Under the pieces are notes generated by a model, which worked only from the letters and a program-made list of their open reading frames with translations, had not been told where the DNA came from and ran no database searches. A stretch of DNA of 64,000 nucleotides, taken from NCBI GenBank assembly GCA_041395945.1, contig JAWKZN010000001.1, positions 1 through 64,000 of the forward strand, written 5' to 3'. Positions 9,159 to 16,885 of this stretch are shown here, piece by piece; position 1 is the first letter of the stretch; each line of letters opens with the position of its first letter. Position numbers and translations under genes: made by a program. This stretch comes from Pseudomonadales bacterium (lineage in GTDB: Bacteria > Pseudomonadota > Gammaproteobacteria > Pseudomonadales > Azotimanducaceae).

Positions 9159-9483
9159 CCCGTTCCCCGATGAATTCCACCCCCTCAGCCAGCAGCCGCT
9201 GATACTGGGTCTTGTGGCCTTCTGAACCGCTGCGCAAGGAAATGCGTCCGCTGGCGTTGATTACCCGGTGCCAGGGCAGACGGCTTCTTTCCGGCAGCTG
9301 GCTGAGTGTCCGGCCGACCAGGCGGGCGTGGCGCGGCATTCCGGCGAGCGCGGCGATCTGCCCATAGGTGGCGACTTTGCCCCGGGGAATCAGGGCGACG
9401 ACCTGCCAGATCCGCTCCTGCGGTTGCAAAACCCCGGAGCCACCCGCAGATTGACCGGATGACGACTTACGGACCTCGCCCAT
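9118..9483 (-). CDS. alkyltransferase-like (ATL) DNA repair protein
   Basis: The protein has the C-terminal DNA-binding fold of O6-alkylguanine-DNA alkyltransferase. The helix-turn-helix region GKVATYGQIAALAG includes the nucleotide-flipping Tyr (Tyr40), followed by the Arg-finger segment ARLVGRTL (Arg58). The active-site motif that reads PCHRV in MGMT is PWHRV here (Trp71), the mark of the ATL class. ATL proteins bind alkylated guanines without transferring the alkyl group and recruit nucleotide excision repair. The start chosen is the ATG at 9483, which shares the palindromic CATG with the fxsA start. A longer form from 9534 and a shorter TTG start near the QPQERIW segment are both possible. 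The 3' end overlaps the MFS gene. Confidence 0.88.
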   Translation of the reverse strand: MGEVRKSSSGQSAGGSGVLQPQERIWQVVALIPRGKVATYGQIAALAGMPRHARLVGRTLSQLPERSRLPWHRVINASGRISLRSGSEGHKTQYQRLLAEGVEFIGERVSRACRWEAQAGS

Positions 9484-9973
9484 GTGGCTGCTGATTTTCT
9501 TCCTCACGCCCATTGCCGAAATGTACCTGCTCATCGAGGTGGGCGGCTACATCGGTGCCTGGCCCACCATAGGGCTTGTCATGCTGACTGCGGTGATCGG
9601 GGTGACCCTGCTGCGTATCCAGGGCCTTGCCACCCTGACCCGGGGCCTGCAGCGGCTGGAGGGTGGCCAGCTGCCTGCCCGGGAGGTTGTTGAAGGTCTG
9701 CTGCTCGCGGTGGCGGGCGCGCTCCTTCTCACCCCGGGTTTTGTCACTGATACGGTTGGCTTCCTGCTGCTCGTACCCGGATTTCGCGGCACAGTGGCAG
9801 GGCTGGTTCTGTCGAAAGTACAGGTCACCGGTCTCGGACCTGGACGCGCAGCCGGAATGGCTGAGTGGCCGCCGAGAGGCGGGCGGGGAGCCGACCCGGG
9901 GCCCCGCACACCCATAGAAGGCGAGTTCCAGCGGGTAGATCGGCCGCCACGAGCCGATAAAAATTCGGACTGA
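9482..9973 (+). CDS. fxsA: FxsA family membrane protein
   Basis: This is a 163-residue protein with three or four hydrophobic segments. The N-terminal WLLIFFLTPIAEMYLLIEVG, IGLVMLTAVIGVTLLR, the GQLPAREVVEGLLLAVAGALLLTPGFVTD segment and the following hydrophobic block reproduce the FxsA family pattern. E. coli FxsA (overexpression relieves F-plasmid exclusion of phage T7) also lies next to groES. Here it again lies directly upstream of groESL, a conserved synteny. The C-terminal tail is hydrophilic and rich in Gly, Pro and Arg. The ATG at 9482 shares the CATG with the divergent ATL gene. Confidence 0.92.
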   Translation: MWLLIFFLTPIAEMYLLIEVGGYIGAWPTIGLVMLTAVIGVTLLRIQGLATLTRGLQRLEGGQLPAREVVEGLLLAVAGALLLTPGFVTDTVGFLLLVPGFRGTVAGLVLSKVQVTGLGPGRAAGMAEWPPRGGRGADPGPRTPIEGEFQRVDRPPRADKNSD

Positions 9974-9986
9974 GCTCCCGGCCGCT

Positions 9987-10016
9987 CTTGAAATCCACCT
10001 CCGGTGGACCCATTTA
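9987..10016 (+). promoter_or_regulatory. candidate sigma-32 (RpoH) heat-shock promoter of groESL
   Basis: CTTGAAA (9987-9993), a 15-base spacer, then CCCATTTA (10009-10016) agree well with the RpoH consensus (CTTGAAA, 11-16 bases, CCCCATNT). The spacer carries an inverted repeat, TCCACC-TCC-GGTGGA. Transcription would begin about 235 bases before groES and leave a long leader that includes the CIRCE element. Confidence 0.65.
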
Positions 10017-10106
10017 GGGTTCGTCGGCTCGCTGGCGGTCGTGGCTGTAACACTTCCTGAGGTTGCGGACGAGCGCCTGCCGGGTCGGAGTCGCGGGTTA
10101 TCGGCC

Positions 10107-10134
10107 TTGCATCAGGCTCGTGGATCACTATCAT
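10107..10134 (+). promoter_or_regulatory. possible sigma-70 promoter of groESL
   Basis: TTGCAT (10107-10112), 16 bases, TATCAT (10129-10134). This would place the start site just before the CIRCE element, the usual CIRCE position. Both hexamers are imperfect, so this is tentative. Confidence 0.4.
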
Positions 10135-10148
10135 ATGCCACCCTGAAA

Positions 10149-10175
10149 TTAGCACTCTCCCTATGAGAGTGCTAA
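10149..10175. promoter_or_regulatory. CIRCE element, HrcA operator
   Basis: TTAGCACTC (10149-10157), nine-base spacer, GAGTGCTAA (10167-10175). This is a perfect match to the CIRCE consensus that binds the HrcA repressor in front of groE and dnaK operons. It lies 81 bp before the groES start. It implies the genome encodes HrcA, which is not in this window. Confidence 0.96.
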
Positions 10176-10256
10176 TTCGAAAACGTTGATCAGGCGAGAT
10201 GCTGACGACCCGTACTGGGACCCTCTAATGGGATTTGAACTGGGAGAAAACAGGTA

Positions 10257-10547
10257 ATGAAAATTCGACCCTTACACGATCGTGTTGTCGTGCGCCGGTT
10301 GGAAGAAGAGTCCACCACCGCAGGCGGCATCGTGCTGCCCGACTCGGCTTCGGAAAAGCCCTCGCGCGGCGAAGTGCTGGCTGCAGGACCGGGCAGAATT
10401 CTGGATAACGGCGAAACCCGGCCGATGGATGTGAAAGTCGGTGACAAGGTCATCTTCGGCCAGTACGGCGGCAGCACGGTCAAGATCGACCGCGAAGAAC
10501 TGCTGATCCTGAGCGAGAGCGAAATTTTCGGCGTGCTGGAAGGCTAA
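10257..10547 (+). CDS. groES: co-chaperonin GroES (Hsp10)
   Basis: This is a 96-residue subunit of the heptameric lid that caps GroEL. The N-terminus MKIRPLHDRVVVRR, the mobile-loop region (ESTTAGGIVLPDSA) and the GDKVIFGQYGG motif are diagnostic. The length is standard. A GGGAG ribosome binding site precedes the ATG. groEL follows 24 bp later in the same operon, controlled by the sigma-32-like promoter and the CIRCE element upstream. Confidence 0.99.
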   Translation: MKIRPLHDRVVVRRLEEESTTAGGIVLPDSASEKPSRGEVLAAGPGRILDNGETRPMDVKVGDKVIFGQYGGSTVKIDREELLILSESEIFGVLEG

Positions 10548-10571
10548 CTACACGGGAACGAGGAATAAGCG

Positions 10572-12203
<1,632 letters not shown>

Positions 12204-12285
12204 GCCGCCCGCTTCCGGGTGGTGAGAGTCGTTTCCCCTGGGAGGCGGCCCTCTCCGGAATCGGGAGCTGGAATCGGCAGAAAAG

Positions 12286-12315
12286 AAAACCCCACCTGTG
12301 TGTGGGGTTTTTTTT
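12286..12315 (+). terminator. intrinsic terminator of groESL
   Basis: AAAACCCCAC (12286-12295), six-base loop, GTGGGGTTTT (12302-12311), running into a T-run ending at 12315. It has the form of a Rho-independent terminator and lies about 80 bp after groEL. Confidence 0.93.
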
Positions 12316-12465
12316 CGGCCGCTTTCCCCAGGCACGGATACTCTCCCGGCGGCACGTCAGCACTGATCGCCGGGCACGGGTTTCGACCCTGTGCGGCTTC
12401 GATGCTATAGTCGCCGCGGTCGTTCTGAACAATATTTATAACGGTCAGCAGGGGAGATTTTTTCG

Positions 12466-13110
12466 ATGGAACTCATAGATTACCTGGCTCGATGGGGCCA
12501 CTTTCTCGCAGGCATCACCTGGATCGGTCTGCTTTACTATTTCAATTTCGTGCAGGGTGAATACTTCAAGGAAGCCGAAGCCAGCGCCCGCACCGATGCA
12601 TTCGTCAAGCTGGTACCCCGTGCGCTCTGGTGGTTCCGCTGGGGTGCGATGTTCACCTTCTTAACCGGAATCGTGATGCTGGGCATCCGGGGAGCCGGTG
12701 TGACCCTGGATATCACGGTAGGTGCCGTGCTGGGTACACTGATGTTTCTGAATGTCTGGCTCATCATCTGGCCGAACCAGAAAATCCTGATTGCCTCGAA
12801 TCAGCAGGTGAAATCCGGCGGCGAACCCCTTCCTGCGGCTGCGGCTGCGGCACCGAAGGCAGCCCTGGCGTCCAGAACCAACACGCTGTTTTCGCTGCCC
12901 ATGCTGTTTCTCATGGGGTCGAGCGCTCATTACGCCCACGGCGGCCTGAACGGCAACACCACGGCGCTGATTGCCGCACTGGCGATCATCGCCGTGCTCC
13001 AGTTGAACGCGATCTTCGGCAAGCCCGGTCCGATGGCCAGCGTGCGTGGAGTGATCGTCAGTGGTCTGGCACTCACCATCGTGCTCTGGGGGATCCTGGA
13101 GATACTCTGA
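12466..13110 (+). CDS. urate oxidase N-terminal (PuuD-like) membrane domain protein
   Basis: This is a 214-residue membrane protein with about five hydrophobic helices and conserved His/Trp-rich helices (RWGHFLAGITWIGLLYYFNF; VPRALWWFRWGAMFTF; HYAHGG). This is the pattern of the membrane domain of PuuD, the membrane-bound urate hydroxylase. PuuD proper is roughly twice as long and carries a C-terminal cytochrome c domain. No CxxCH motif occurs here, so only the membrane half is present. Urate hydroxylase activity is therefore uncertain, and it may be a stand-alone heme-binding membrane protein. No purine catabolism gene is nearby. It is preceded by the groEL terminator and followed by its own terminator, so it is a single-gene unit. 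Confidence 0.75.
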   Translation: MELIDYLARWGHFLAGITWIGLLYYFNFVQGEYFKEAEASARTDAFVKLVPRALWWFRWGAMFTFLTGIVMLGIRGAGVTLDITVGAVLGTLMFLNVWLIIWPNQKILIASNQQVKSGGEPLPAAAAAAPKAALASRTNTLFSLPMLFLMGSSAHYAHGGLNGNTTALIAALAIIAVLQLNAIFGKPGPMASVRGVIVSGLALTIVLWGILEIL

Positions 13111-13193
13111 CATCAGGTTCTGACTCCCGAGCAAGGTGTGTCCGGGTCCCGCCGGAGCATGCCACCGGGGTGGCAGAGCGTCAGTATCTGAAA

Positions 13194-13217
13194 AGCCCGC
13201 CTGTGCGGGCTTTTTTT
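13194..13217 (+). terminator. intrinsic terminator after the PuuD-like gene
   Basis: AGCCCGC (13194-13200), loop CTGT, GCGGGCT (13205-13211), then seven T residues. A classic Rho-independent terminator. Confidence 0.94.
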
Positions 13218-13242
13218 GTCTTCCTTAGATTTCTTCTATAAT
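13216..13242 (+). promoter_or_regulatory. candidate sigma-70 promoter of the coiled-coil membrane protein gene
   Basis: A perfect TATAAT (13237-13242) lies 28 bp before the ATG, with TTGTCT/TTTGTC 15-16 bases upstream overlapping the T-run of the preceding terminator. The -10 is excellent but the -35 spacing is short. Confidence 0.55.
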
Positions 13243-13270
13243 CTGCGCGCTCGAAAAACCCGGAGTTCAC

Positions 13271-14056
13271 ATGGCTGAGCGTCCTTCTCCCACCGCGATC
13301 CCCGCCAATCCCGATGACTCGGCCGGTTACCGGCGTGGTATCAAAGCCCCGAAGACGGTTTCCAGCGGCGATTCGCCACGACGGCGTACCGGGTCGGGCG
13401 GAGGCACTTCCGGGGGCTCCAGATCGATTGGTATCAATCTGATTCTGGCAGTGCTCGTTGCCGGGCTTGTGGTGGCGGGCTGGTTCATCACCAATCAGCA
13501 CCAGCAGCTGCTCGAAGATAAAAAAGCTCTGGCATCCGCCTCTGATCGTATCGGCCTGCTCGAAGACCGGCTGCGCATGACCGATGAGAATCTGTCTGAA
13601 ACCGGTCAGGATACCAAGAGCCAGATCAACTTCTGGGAGTCAGAGATCCGCAAGCTCTGGGGCGTGACCAACGACCGCAACAAGAAGTGGATCGAAGAGA
13701 ACAAAGCGGGCATCGAGAAGCTCGGTAAAGACCTCCAGGGTCTGCAGAGCGCCACCAGGGAACTGACCAACTCGGTAGGTCGACACGAGGCGTTGTTCAA
13801 GCAGCAGTCGGCTATTGTGGATCAGCTGACCAGTCTCGAGCTTTCCCTCCAGCAGATGGCGGGGGTGCAGCGCGACATCGTGGACCGGGTGAATACCACC
13901 AGTCAGAGCATGGCCACCCTGCAGACCAGTCTGGTGAATCGGGTTGCCGAAAACGAACAGGCGGTCACTGCGATCGACGCCTATCGGGTGCAGATCAACA
14001 ATCGTCTTGCCAGTATCGAACGGCGGCTGGATTCGCTCGGCAACCCGACGCTCTAG
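13271..14056 (+). CDS. single-pass membrane protein with long periplasmic coiled coil, unknown function
   Basis: I do not recognise a named family. The 261 residues comprise a Pro/Ser/Gly-rich basic cytoplasmic N-terminus (about 1-52) and one transmembrane helix (INLILAVLVAGLVVAGWFI, about 55-73). A heptad-rich helical remainder with many Leu, Gln, Glu and Asn residues and no Cys follows. The helix pattern and lack of catalytic motifs suggest a structural or scaffold role at the envelope. It is a monocistronic unit with its own TATAAT promoter after a terminator, and the HD-GYP gene begins 168 bp later. Confidence 0.8.
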   Translation: MAERPSPTAIPANPDDSAGYRRGIKAPKTVSSGDSPRRRTGSGGGTSGGSRSIGINLILAVLVAGLVVAGWFITNQHQQLLEDKKALASASDRIGLLEDRLRMTDENLSETGQDTKSQINFWESEIRKLWGVTNDRNKKWIEENKAGIEKLGKDLQGLQSATRELTNSVGRHEALFKQQSAIVDQLTSLELSLQQMAGVQRDIVDRVNTTSQSMATLQTSLVNRVAENEQAVTAIDAYRVQINNRLASIERRLDSLGNPTL

Positions 14057-14083
14057 AATCGACGCCCGCGCTGCGCTCTGATA

Positions 14084-14184
14084 CGGCACGCCGTGCCGGG
14101 CTAATGGCCCGACTCCCCGTACGCCTGGCGGGGACAGGGTCTGTCGGGGTGTGACACAGGTCTACATTGGGGTGACGACACCCC
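14084..14184 (+). promoter_or_regulatory. structured leader with four successive hairpins before the HD-GYP gene
   Basis: Four stem-loops can be read in order. CGGCAC-GCC-GTGCCG is at 14084-14098 and CGGGC-TAATG-GCCCG at 14097-14111. TCCCCG...CGGGGA is at 14114-14134 and GGGGTG-ACGA-CACCCC at 14169-14184. None is followed by a T-run, so simple termination is not evident. It matches no riboswitch consensus I can recall, including c-di-GMP class I. It may be a regulated leader. Confidence 0.4.
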
Positions 14185-14224
14185 GGCATACTTCTTTCGA
14201 GAAAAATCGAGGGAAGCCATCCGC

Positions 14225-16147
14225 ATGTCGCACCCCGGCGACAATCCCGCGTTCTGTATCGCTGGCGTAGAACCTGCCCGGCCCCGGTGTGCGGCTGCCT
14301 GTCACCGTCTGGAGGAGACAGCGGCCCGGAGTGGCTGGACGACCCGCTACGTGGACATTCGCCACAGCGATGAGATGGATGAAACTGTCGCGCTGGTGGT
14401 GCTGGCGGGTGCCGGTGCAGACAGTGCCCGTCGTGCCTTCCCCCATGCCCTGCTGGTAAGTTTCGAGGATCCGCTTGGTGCCGATCTGGTATTGCCACCG
14501 GAGGCTGAGGGTGGCTGTCTGGACAGGCTCGTAGCGCATGGTGAGGAGCACTGGCGCCGCAATCTGAAGGTGCTGGCTCTGTTCCGGGAGGTGGGCGCGC
14601 GCCGCACACGGATGAATCAGCTTTCGGATATCGCGAAGTCGCTGTCCACCCGCATGGATTATTCAGATCTGCTGCGGACCATTCTGCTGGAAGCCCGTCG
14701 TCTGGCCGATTGCGAGGCGGGTTCTCTGTATCTCATAGACGAATCCGGCGATGAACCGGAGCTGGTGTTCAAACTGGCACAGAACGATGTGGTGGAAGTC
14801 GACTATGTAGAGAAGCGTCTGCCGTTGTCCCGGGATTCCCTTGCCGGCTATGTCGCGGTGGTGGGAGAAGAACTGCTGATTCCCGACGCATACCAGATCC
14901 CGGAAAGCGTGCCCTATCGATTCAACCGCAGCTTCGATGAGCAGATGAACTACCGTACGCGCTCAATGCTGGTACTGCCCATGCGCGATCACCGGGACCA
15001 GGTGGTGGGAGTACTGCAGTTCATCAATCGTCTTGATCCGACTGAAGACCTGCCGATTCCCTTCGACGAGGAAATTGTCGAACTGTTGCGCGCCGTGGCA
15101 AGTCAGGCCGCCGTGTCGATTCAGAAGAATCAGCTCATCCGGGACATCAGCCGGCTCTTTGAGAGTTTCGTACAGGCATCGGTGAAAACCATAGAGCAGC
15201 GGGATCCGAGTACCAGCGGTCATTCTTTCCGGGTAGCGGACTCCACGGTCGCGCTGCTCCAGGTGCTTCCCCAGTCAGGCCTTTCGAGATTCCGCAATCT
15301 GACCCTCAGCGAAGAACATATCCGCGAAGTACGCTATGCCGCGCTGCTGCACGATTTCGGGAAGGTTGGCGTGCGTGAGGACGTGCTCCTCAAGGCCAAC
15401 AAGCTGACCGACGACCGGCTGGAGATTGTCCGCTACCGGGTGGAGTTGCAGAAGGAGCGCCTGCGTCGGCGTGCGGTGGAAAGCGAACTGGAAATGCTGC
15501 ATCACGCGCCGGTTGATAGCGAAGTCGCCCGCCGCCGGATCCACCGGAAGCTGGAAGCCGAACTGTCACTCCTCGACGACTACTTCGAGATGGTGAGTAA
15601 GGCGAATCTGCCGCAGATTCTCGATGAAGGCGTGGCGCGTGATCTTCGGGAGATCCGCGAGTATGCCTATCGCGAATTCGATGGCACCCTGAATGGTCTG
15701 ATCACCGACCTGGATCTGCTCGCACTCTCTGTGCGGCGGGGCAGTCTGACCCCGGACGAGCGACGGGAAATACAGTCCCACGTGGTGCATACCCGGGAGT
15801 TTCTGAGTGTGCTGCCCTGGCCACCCGAGCTGGCAGGGGTGCCGGAAATCGCCGGCGCCCACCACGAGAAGCTTGATGGCAGCGGTTATCCCCAGGGTCT
15901 GGTGGGGGAACAGATTCCACTGGCGAGCCGTGTCATGACGGTGTGTGACATCTACGATGCGCTGACGGCCATGGATCGCCCATACAAGAAGGCCATGACT
16001 GCCGACTTCGCGTTGCGGATTCTGGAGGACGAGGTCCGTCAAGGTCTGCTGGATACAGATCTGGTGCAGATCTTCATTGCCAGCCGCATCTACGAGACGG
16101 CCTCGAACCGGGTTGCTCTGCCGGAGGTCTCGGTACACGTCCGCTAG
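14225..16147 (+). CDS. GAF-HD-GYP protein, probable c-di-GMP phosphodiesterase
   Basis: This is a 640-residue cytoplasmic signalling protein. The N-terminal ~120 residues are unrecognised. A GAF domain spans about residues 140-290 (AGSLYLIDE, LSRDSLAGYVA, SMLVLPMRD, VGVLQFINR). The HD-GYP domain follows, with the metal-binding HD in LLHDFGK (His376-Asp377) and the signature HHEKLDGSGYP (His546-Pro556) both intact. HD-GYP enzymes hydrolyse c-di-GMP to pGpG or GMP. An unusual 110-residue helical insertion rich in Arg and Glu separates HDFGK from HHEK. The TAG stop codon lies inside the first unit of a 20-bp tandem repeat. The ribosome binding site is GAGGGAAG. Confidence 0.92.
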   Translation: MSHPGDNPAFCIAGVEPARPRCAAACHRLEETAARSGWTTRYVDIRHSDEMDETVALVVLAGAGADSARRAFPHALLVSFEDPLGADLVLPPEAEGGCLDRLVAHGEEHWRRNLKVLALFREVGARRTRMNQLSDIAKSLSTRMDYSDLLRTILLEARRLADCEAGSLYLIDESGDEPELVFKLAQNDVVEVDYVEKRLPLSRDSLAGYVAVVGEELLIPDAYQIPESVPYRFNRSFDEQMNYRTRSMLVLPMRDHRDQVVGVLQFINRLDPTEDLPIPFDEEIVELLRAVASQAAVSIQKNQLIRDISRLFESFVQASVKTIEQRDPSTSGHSFRVADSTVALLQVLPQSGLSRFRNLTLSEEHIREVRYAALLHDFGKVGVREDVLLKANKLTDDRLEIVRYRVELQKERLRRRAVESELEMLHHAPVDSEVARRRIHRKLEAELSLLDDYFEMVSKANLPQILDEGVARDLREIREYAYREFDGTLNGLITDLDLLALSVRRGSLTPDERREIQSHVVHTREFLSVLPWPPELAGVPEIAGAHHEKLDGSGYPQGLVGEQIPLASRVMTVCDIYDALTAMDRPYKKAMTADFALRILEDEVRQGLLDTDLVQIFIASRIYETASNRVALPEVSVHVR

Positions 16148-16240
16148 GAGCGAAATCCGTCCGCTAGGAGCGAAATCCGTCCGCTAGGAGCGAAATCCGT
16201 CCGCTAGGAGCGAAATCCGTCCGCTAGGAGCGAAATCCGC
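16139..16240. repeat. five tandem copies of a 20-bp repeat
   Basis: The unit CCGCTAGGAGCGAAATCCGT is repeated five times head to tail from 16141 to 16240. The copies are identical except for the last base of the last copy (C for T). The HD-GYP stop codon TAG is at 16145-16147, in the first unit. There are no unique spacers, so it is not a CRISPR array. The TAGGAGCGAA core resembles dispersed repeat motifs seen in some gammaproteobacterial genomes, but I cannot assign it to a named family. Confidence 0.97.
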
Positions 16241-16272
16241 CCGCCATCAGCAATTGCTCTGACTCCTGCGGA

Positions 16273-16884
16273 TCAGTCCCAGGTGTCCAGCACGGACACG
16301 TCGACCAGAAAGTTTTCGAAGCCGAAGACGGCTCCTTCTTCCGTGACTTCGACCAGTACCAGGACACCGAAGCGATCACCTTCCGTCAGACGGTTGCCGT
16401 TTACCACCAGTGCCCGCAGTGCGGGATCTTCTGCGTAGATGTGTGTCGAAAACGCCAGGCCGGGAAAGCGGCTGCGTGGCGCAGGCGGAAGATCGGACAG
16501 GTGCACTCGAACCGGTGGTGCCGCCGGTGTGGCTGCACCGCTCCCGGTGACCGGTAAGGTCTCCGCCAGGGATTGTTGCAGCACCTGCGGCTGCTGCAGC
16601 GCCTGCGGCTGCTGGAAAGATTGTGCGGGCGTGACCTGAGTCTGCGGGGATGACTCGGCGAGTGCCGGCTGTTGAGCCGGTACCGGGTCTGCAGGGGCGC
16701 CTGTTTCGCTGCGGGGATAAAACAGCCATAACAGCACGAAGAGGTTTGCCAGCAGGGCGCTGGCGACCAGGATCTGCCACCAGCGATTGCGCCGGTACTC
16801 GCGACGCTCCTGCACCAGGGCGGTTCGCGCACCGGGGTCCTTCTGTGCTTCGGCCTTTTTTAGCGCTTCGAGTACGTAGGACAT
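16273..16884 (-). CDS. gspB: type II secretion accessory protein GspB-like
   Basis: This is a 203-residue inner membrane protein. A short cytoplasmic N-terminus begins MSYVLEALKKAEAQ, a motif typical of GspB/ExeB/OutB, then one transmembrane helix (about residues 36-55). A Pro/Gln-rich periplasmic linker with QQPQ repeats follows. The C-terminal ~60-residue T2SSB domain contains FSTHIYAEDPALRALVVNG. GspB works with GspA to insert or assemble the GspD secretin through the peptidoglycan. gspA is immediately upstream on the same strand (1-bp gap). No other gsp gene is in the window. Confidence 0.9.
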   Translation of the reverse strand: MSYVLEALKKAEAQKDPGARTALVQERREYRRNRWWQILVASALLANLFVLLWLFYPRSETGAPADPVPAQQPALAESSPQTQVTPAQSFQQPQALQQPQVLQQSLAETLPVTGSGAATPAAPPVRVHLSDLPPAPRSRFPGLAFSTHIYAEDPALRALVVNGNRLTEGDRFGVLVLVEVTEEGAVFGFENFLVDVSVLDTWD

Positions 16885-16885
16885 G

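Noticed and set aside
9994..10008. TCCACC-TCC-GGTGGA inverted repeat as a terminator for fxsA
   Set aside because: No T-run follows, and the repeat falls exactly in the spacer of a sigma-32-like promoter, which is the better explanation.
14084..14184. c-di-GMP class I riboswitch upstream of the HD-GYP gene
   Set aside because: The hairpins do not show the class I core sequence as I recall it; kept only as an unnamed structured leader.
16139..16240. Tandem 20-bp repeats as a possible CRISPR array
   Set aside because: There are no unique spacers between units and no cas genes nearby.
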